44,662 nucleotides of DNA from Gnetum montanum (Eukaryota > Streptophyta > Gnetopsida > Gnetales > Gnetaceae): positions 961,663 to 1,006,324 of the forward strand of contig MNCI01004262.1 in assembly GCA_015680685.1 (NCBI GenBank), read 5' to 3'. Positions 43,736 through 44,662 of the stretch are shown piece after piece (position 1 is the first letter of the stretch; every line of letters begins with the position of its first letter). The notes under the pieces are model-generated. The model was not told where the DNA came from. It saw only the letters and a list, made by a program, of their open reading frames with translations, and searched no databases. A program made the translations under genes and the position numbers.

Positions 43736-44402
43736 TTCTTTTTTGTAACATGAATTTTCTTTGAGGTGTTACAAATACCACTTATAATATCCATTGACAC
43801 ACTTTCCCATTGAGCTTTTGGAATTAGTAAAGGCATGTAATGTCCATACACTCTTATACCTCCTTTAAATTTCTAATAAGTCAAGTACTTCTTCACAAAT
43901 TTTGAAACTTATTTTGTCATACCTATTTAATAATAGTATCTACCCATAAGTTTCAATGTTTTATCCTTGCTCATGTGACCCACCATGCCTCCATAATTAT
44001 TTTCAAATAAAATCTTATTTCTATAATCATAAGTAGAAACACATACCTTTTCATTTTTGAATAAAAGTTCATCTTGAATATGATAGTTTCTCCATTGGTC
44101 TATTCTACTCAAAAATGGCTCTTTGAGAATCCTTCAAACCTACTGAGAATTTGAGTCATATTCATACAAATTAGTAAAATCATCCATACCTTCAACATGA
44201 GGTATAGTAAAAATTTACCACATGCACCTTGGAAAATGCATTTTCTACTACATTGGCTTTTTCACTTTTGTGCTTTAACACAAAAGTAAACTCCTATAAC
44301 TATGCAATCCACTTCATGTTTTTTGCATGTAATGTTTTTTGAGAGTTTAGAAATTGTAGTGATATTTGTTTTTTCATTAAAGGGAACTCATTGGGCAGTA
44401 AG
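43736..44402 (-). pseudogene. Chromovirus-type gypsy RNase H-integrase remnant
   Basis: Minus-strand pieces of a third gypsy lineage. There is an RNase H C-terminal end (TLHAKNMKW, then EFTFVLKHKS, then NVVENAFSK) at about 44220-44350. The integrase zinc domain at 43927-44112 reads LLFKNEKVCVSTYDYRNKIL, then YGGMVGHMSKDKTLKLMGRY. The start of the catalytic core, YMPLLIPKAQWESVSMDIIS, with the first Asp, is at about 43770-43830. It is cut off after that at about 43735. The GGL.GH..KDKT pattern and PW(E)SVSMD are typical of chromoviruses. It is older than E5, which inserted into its RNase H. Confidence 0.8.
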
Positions 44403-44662
44403 TGATGAGTGGCGAGGTACCCCTACACTCAACCATACGAAACGAGCGTCGCACACGCGATCCGGTCGAACTCCGCAGATGGACTAGTTGTGGTATCTAG
44501 ATAGTTAGCCTTAGGTCGCAGTTCGCTATCTTCCCATCTAGACTAGTTTTGCATATGTCACGTATGGTTTAGTCTAGATGAGGTGTATGATGTGTTCCTA
44601 ATCTAATGCTACTCCTGAAGGCAGTGGAAAATAATACTAACTAAGCTAAGCTAAGAGGAAAA
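44403..44662 (-). repeat. E5: 3' end of another Athila-like LTR (E1/E2 family), partial
   Basis: Begins TGATGAG at 44403 and is nearly identical to the inverted last 75 bases of the E2 5' LTR (GTACCCCTACACTCAACCAT, then CGAACTCCGCAGA). No PBS lies on its left, so it is a 3' LTR or a solo LTR in minus orientation. The flanking pentamer is GTAAG (44398-44402). It keeps many more CG dinucleotides than E1 or E2 in the same place, suggesting a younger copy. It runs off the right edge. Confidence 0.85.

Noticed and set aside
1-44662. CRISPR array, tRNA or rRNA genes.
   Set aside because: The repeats lack uniform spacers and no tRNA or rRNA signature was seen; the only tRNA-like sequence is the complementary PBS of E2.

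Overview
This window looks like nuclear intergenic DNA from a land plant with a large, repeat-filled genome. The evidence is several nested plant-type Ty3/gypsy LTR retrotransposons, a tRNA-Asp primer-binding site, an archaeal-type second RNase H typical of the plant Tat lineage, two broken plant gene copies (histone H2B and HMG-CoA reductase) and GT-AG introns. I see no intact host gene, tRNA, rRNA, CRISPR array or bacterial feature. A gymnosperm or another giant-genome seed plant would fit, but the sequence does not settle the species. Single N bases lie at 8189, 21589 and 38146.

Layout. (1) 1-14408: Athila-like element E1, minus strand. Its 5' LTR (13563-14408), degraded PBS, gag, protease, RT-RNase H and integrase are present; its 3' LTR would lie beyond the left edge. 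(2) 5223-11355: element E2 of the same family, plus strand, inserted into E1 gag with a perfect 5-bp target duplication (accat). E2 has both LTRs and a near-perfect tRNA-Asp PBS, but about 2.8 kb of RT-RNase H-integrase is cleanly missing. (3) About 15240-31771: a very long Tat-lineage element E3, minus strand, with long LTRs, gag-protease (29251-25708), a 5.7-kb spacer full of tandem repeats (25.7-20.0 kb), then RT, RNase H, a second archaeal-type RNase H and integrase (20.0-16.99 kb). (4) 31814-34398, plus strand: a decayed multi-exon gene of unknown function with several recognisable GT-AG introns. (5) About 34800-36576: an LTR-like block of another family. (6) 36650-37800, minus strand: HMG-CoA reductase and histone H2B pseudogene fragments side by side. 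(7) 38250-43735: a second Tat element E4, minus strand, with gag-protease and an LTR; no pol is seen. (8) 43735-44402: RNase H-integrase remnant of a chromovirus-type gypsy element, interrupted at 44403 by another LTR of the E1/E2 family (E5) that runs off the right edge.

Functionally these are dead or non-autonomous mobile elements. Nearly every in-frame stop I could place in a recognisable reading frame is TAA, TAG or TGA where the family or the paired element suggests Gln or Arg. This is the pattern expected from C-to-T decay of methylated cytosines. The most unusual content is the E3 spacer (a cryptic array of about 190-bp units centred on a palindrome), the unidentified plus-strand gene, and the paired H2B/HMGR fragments.
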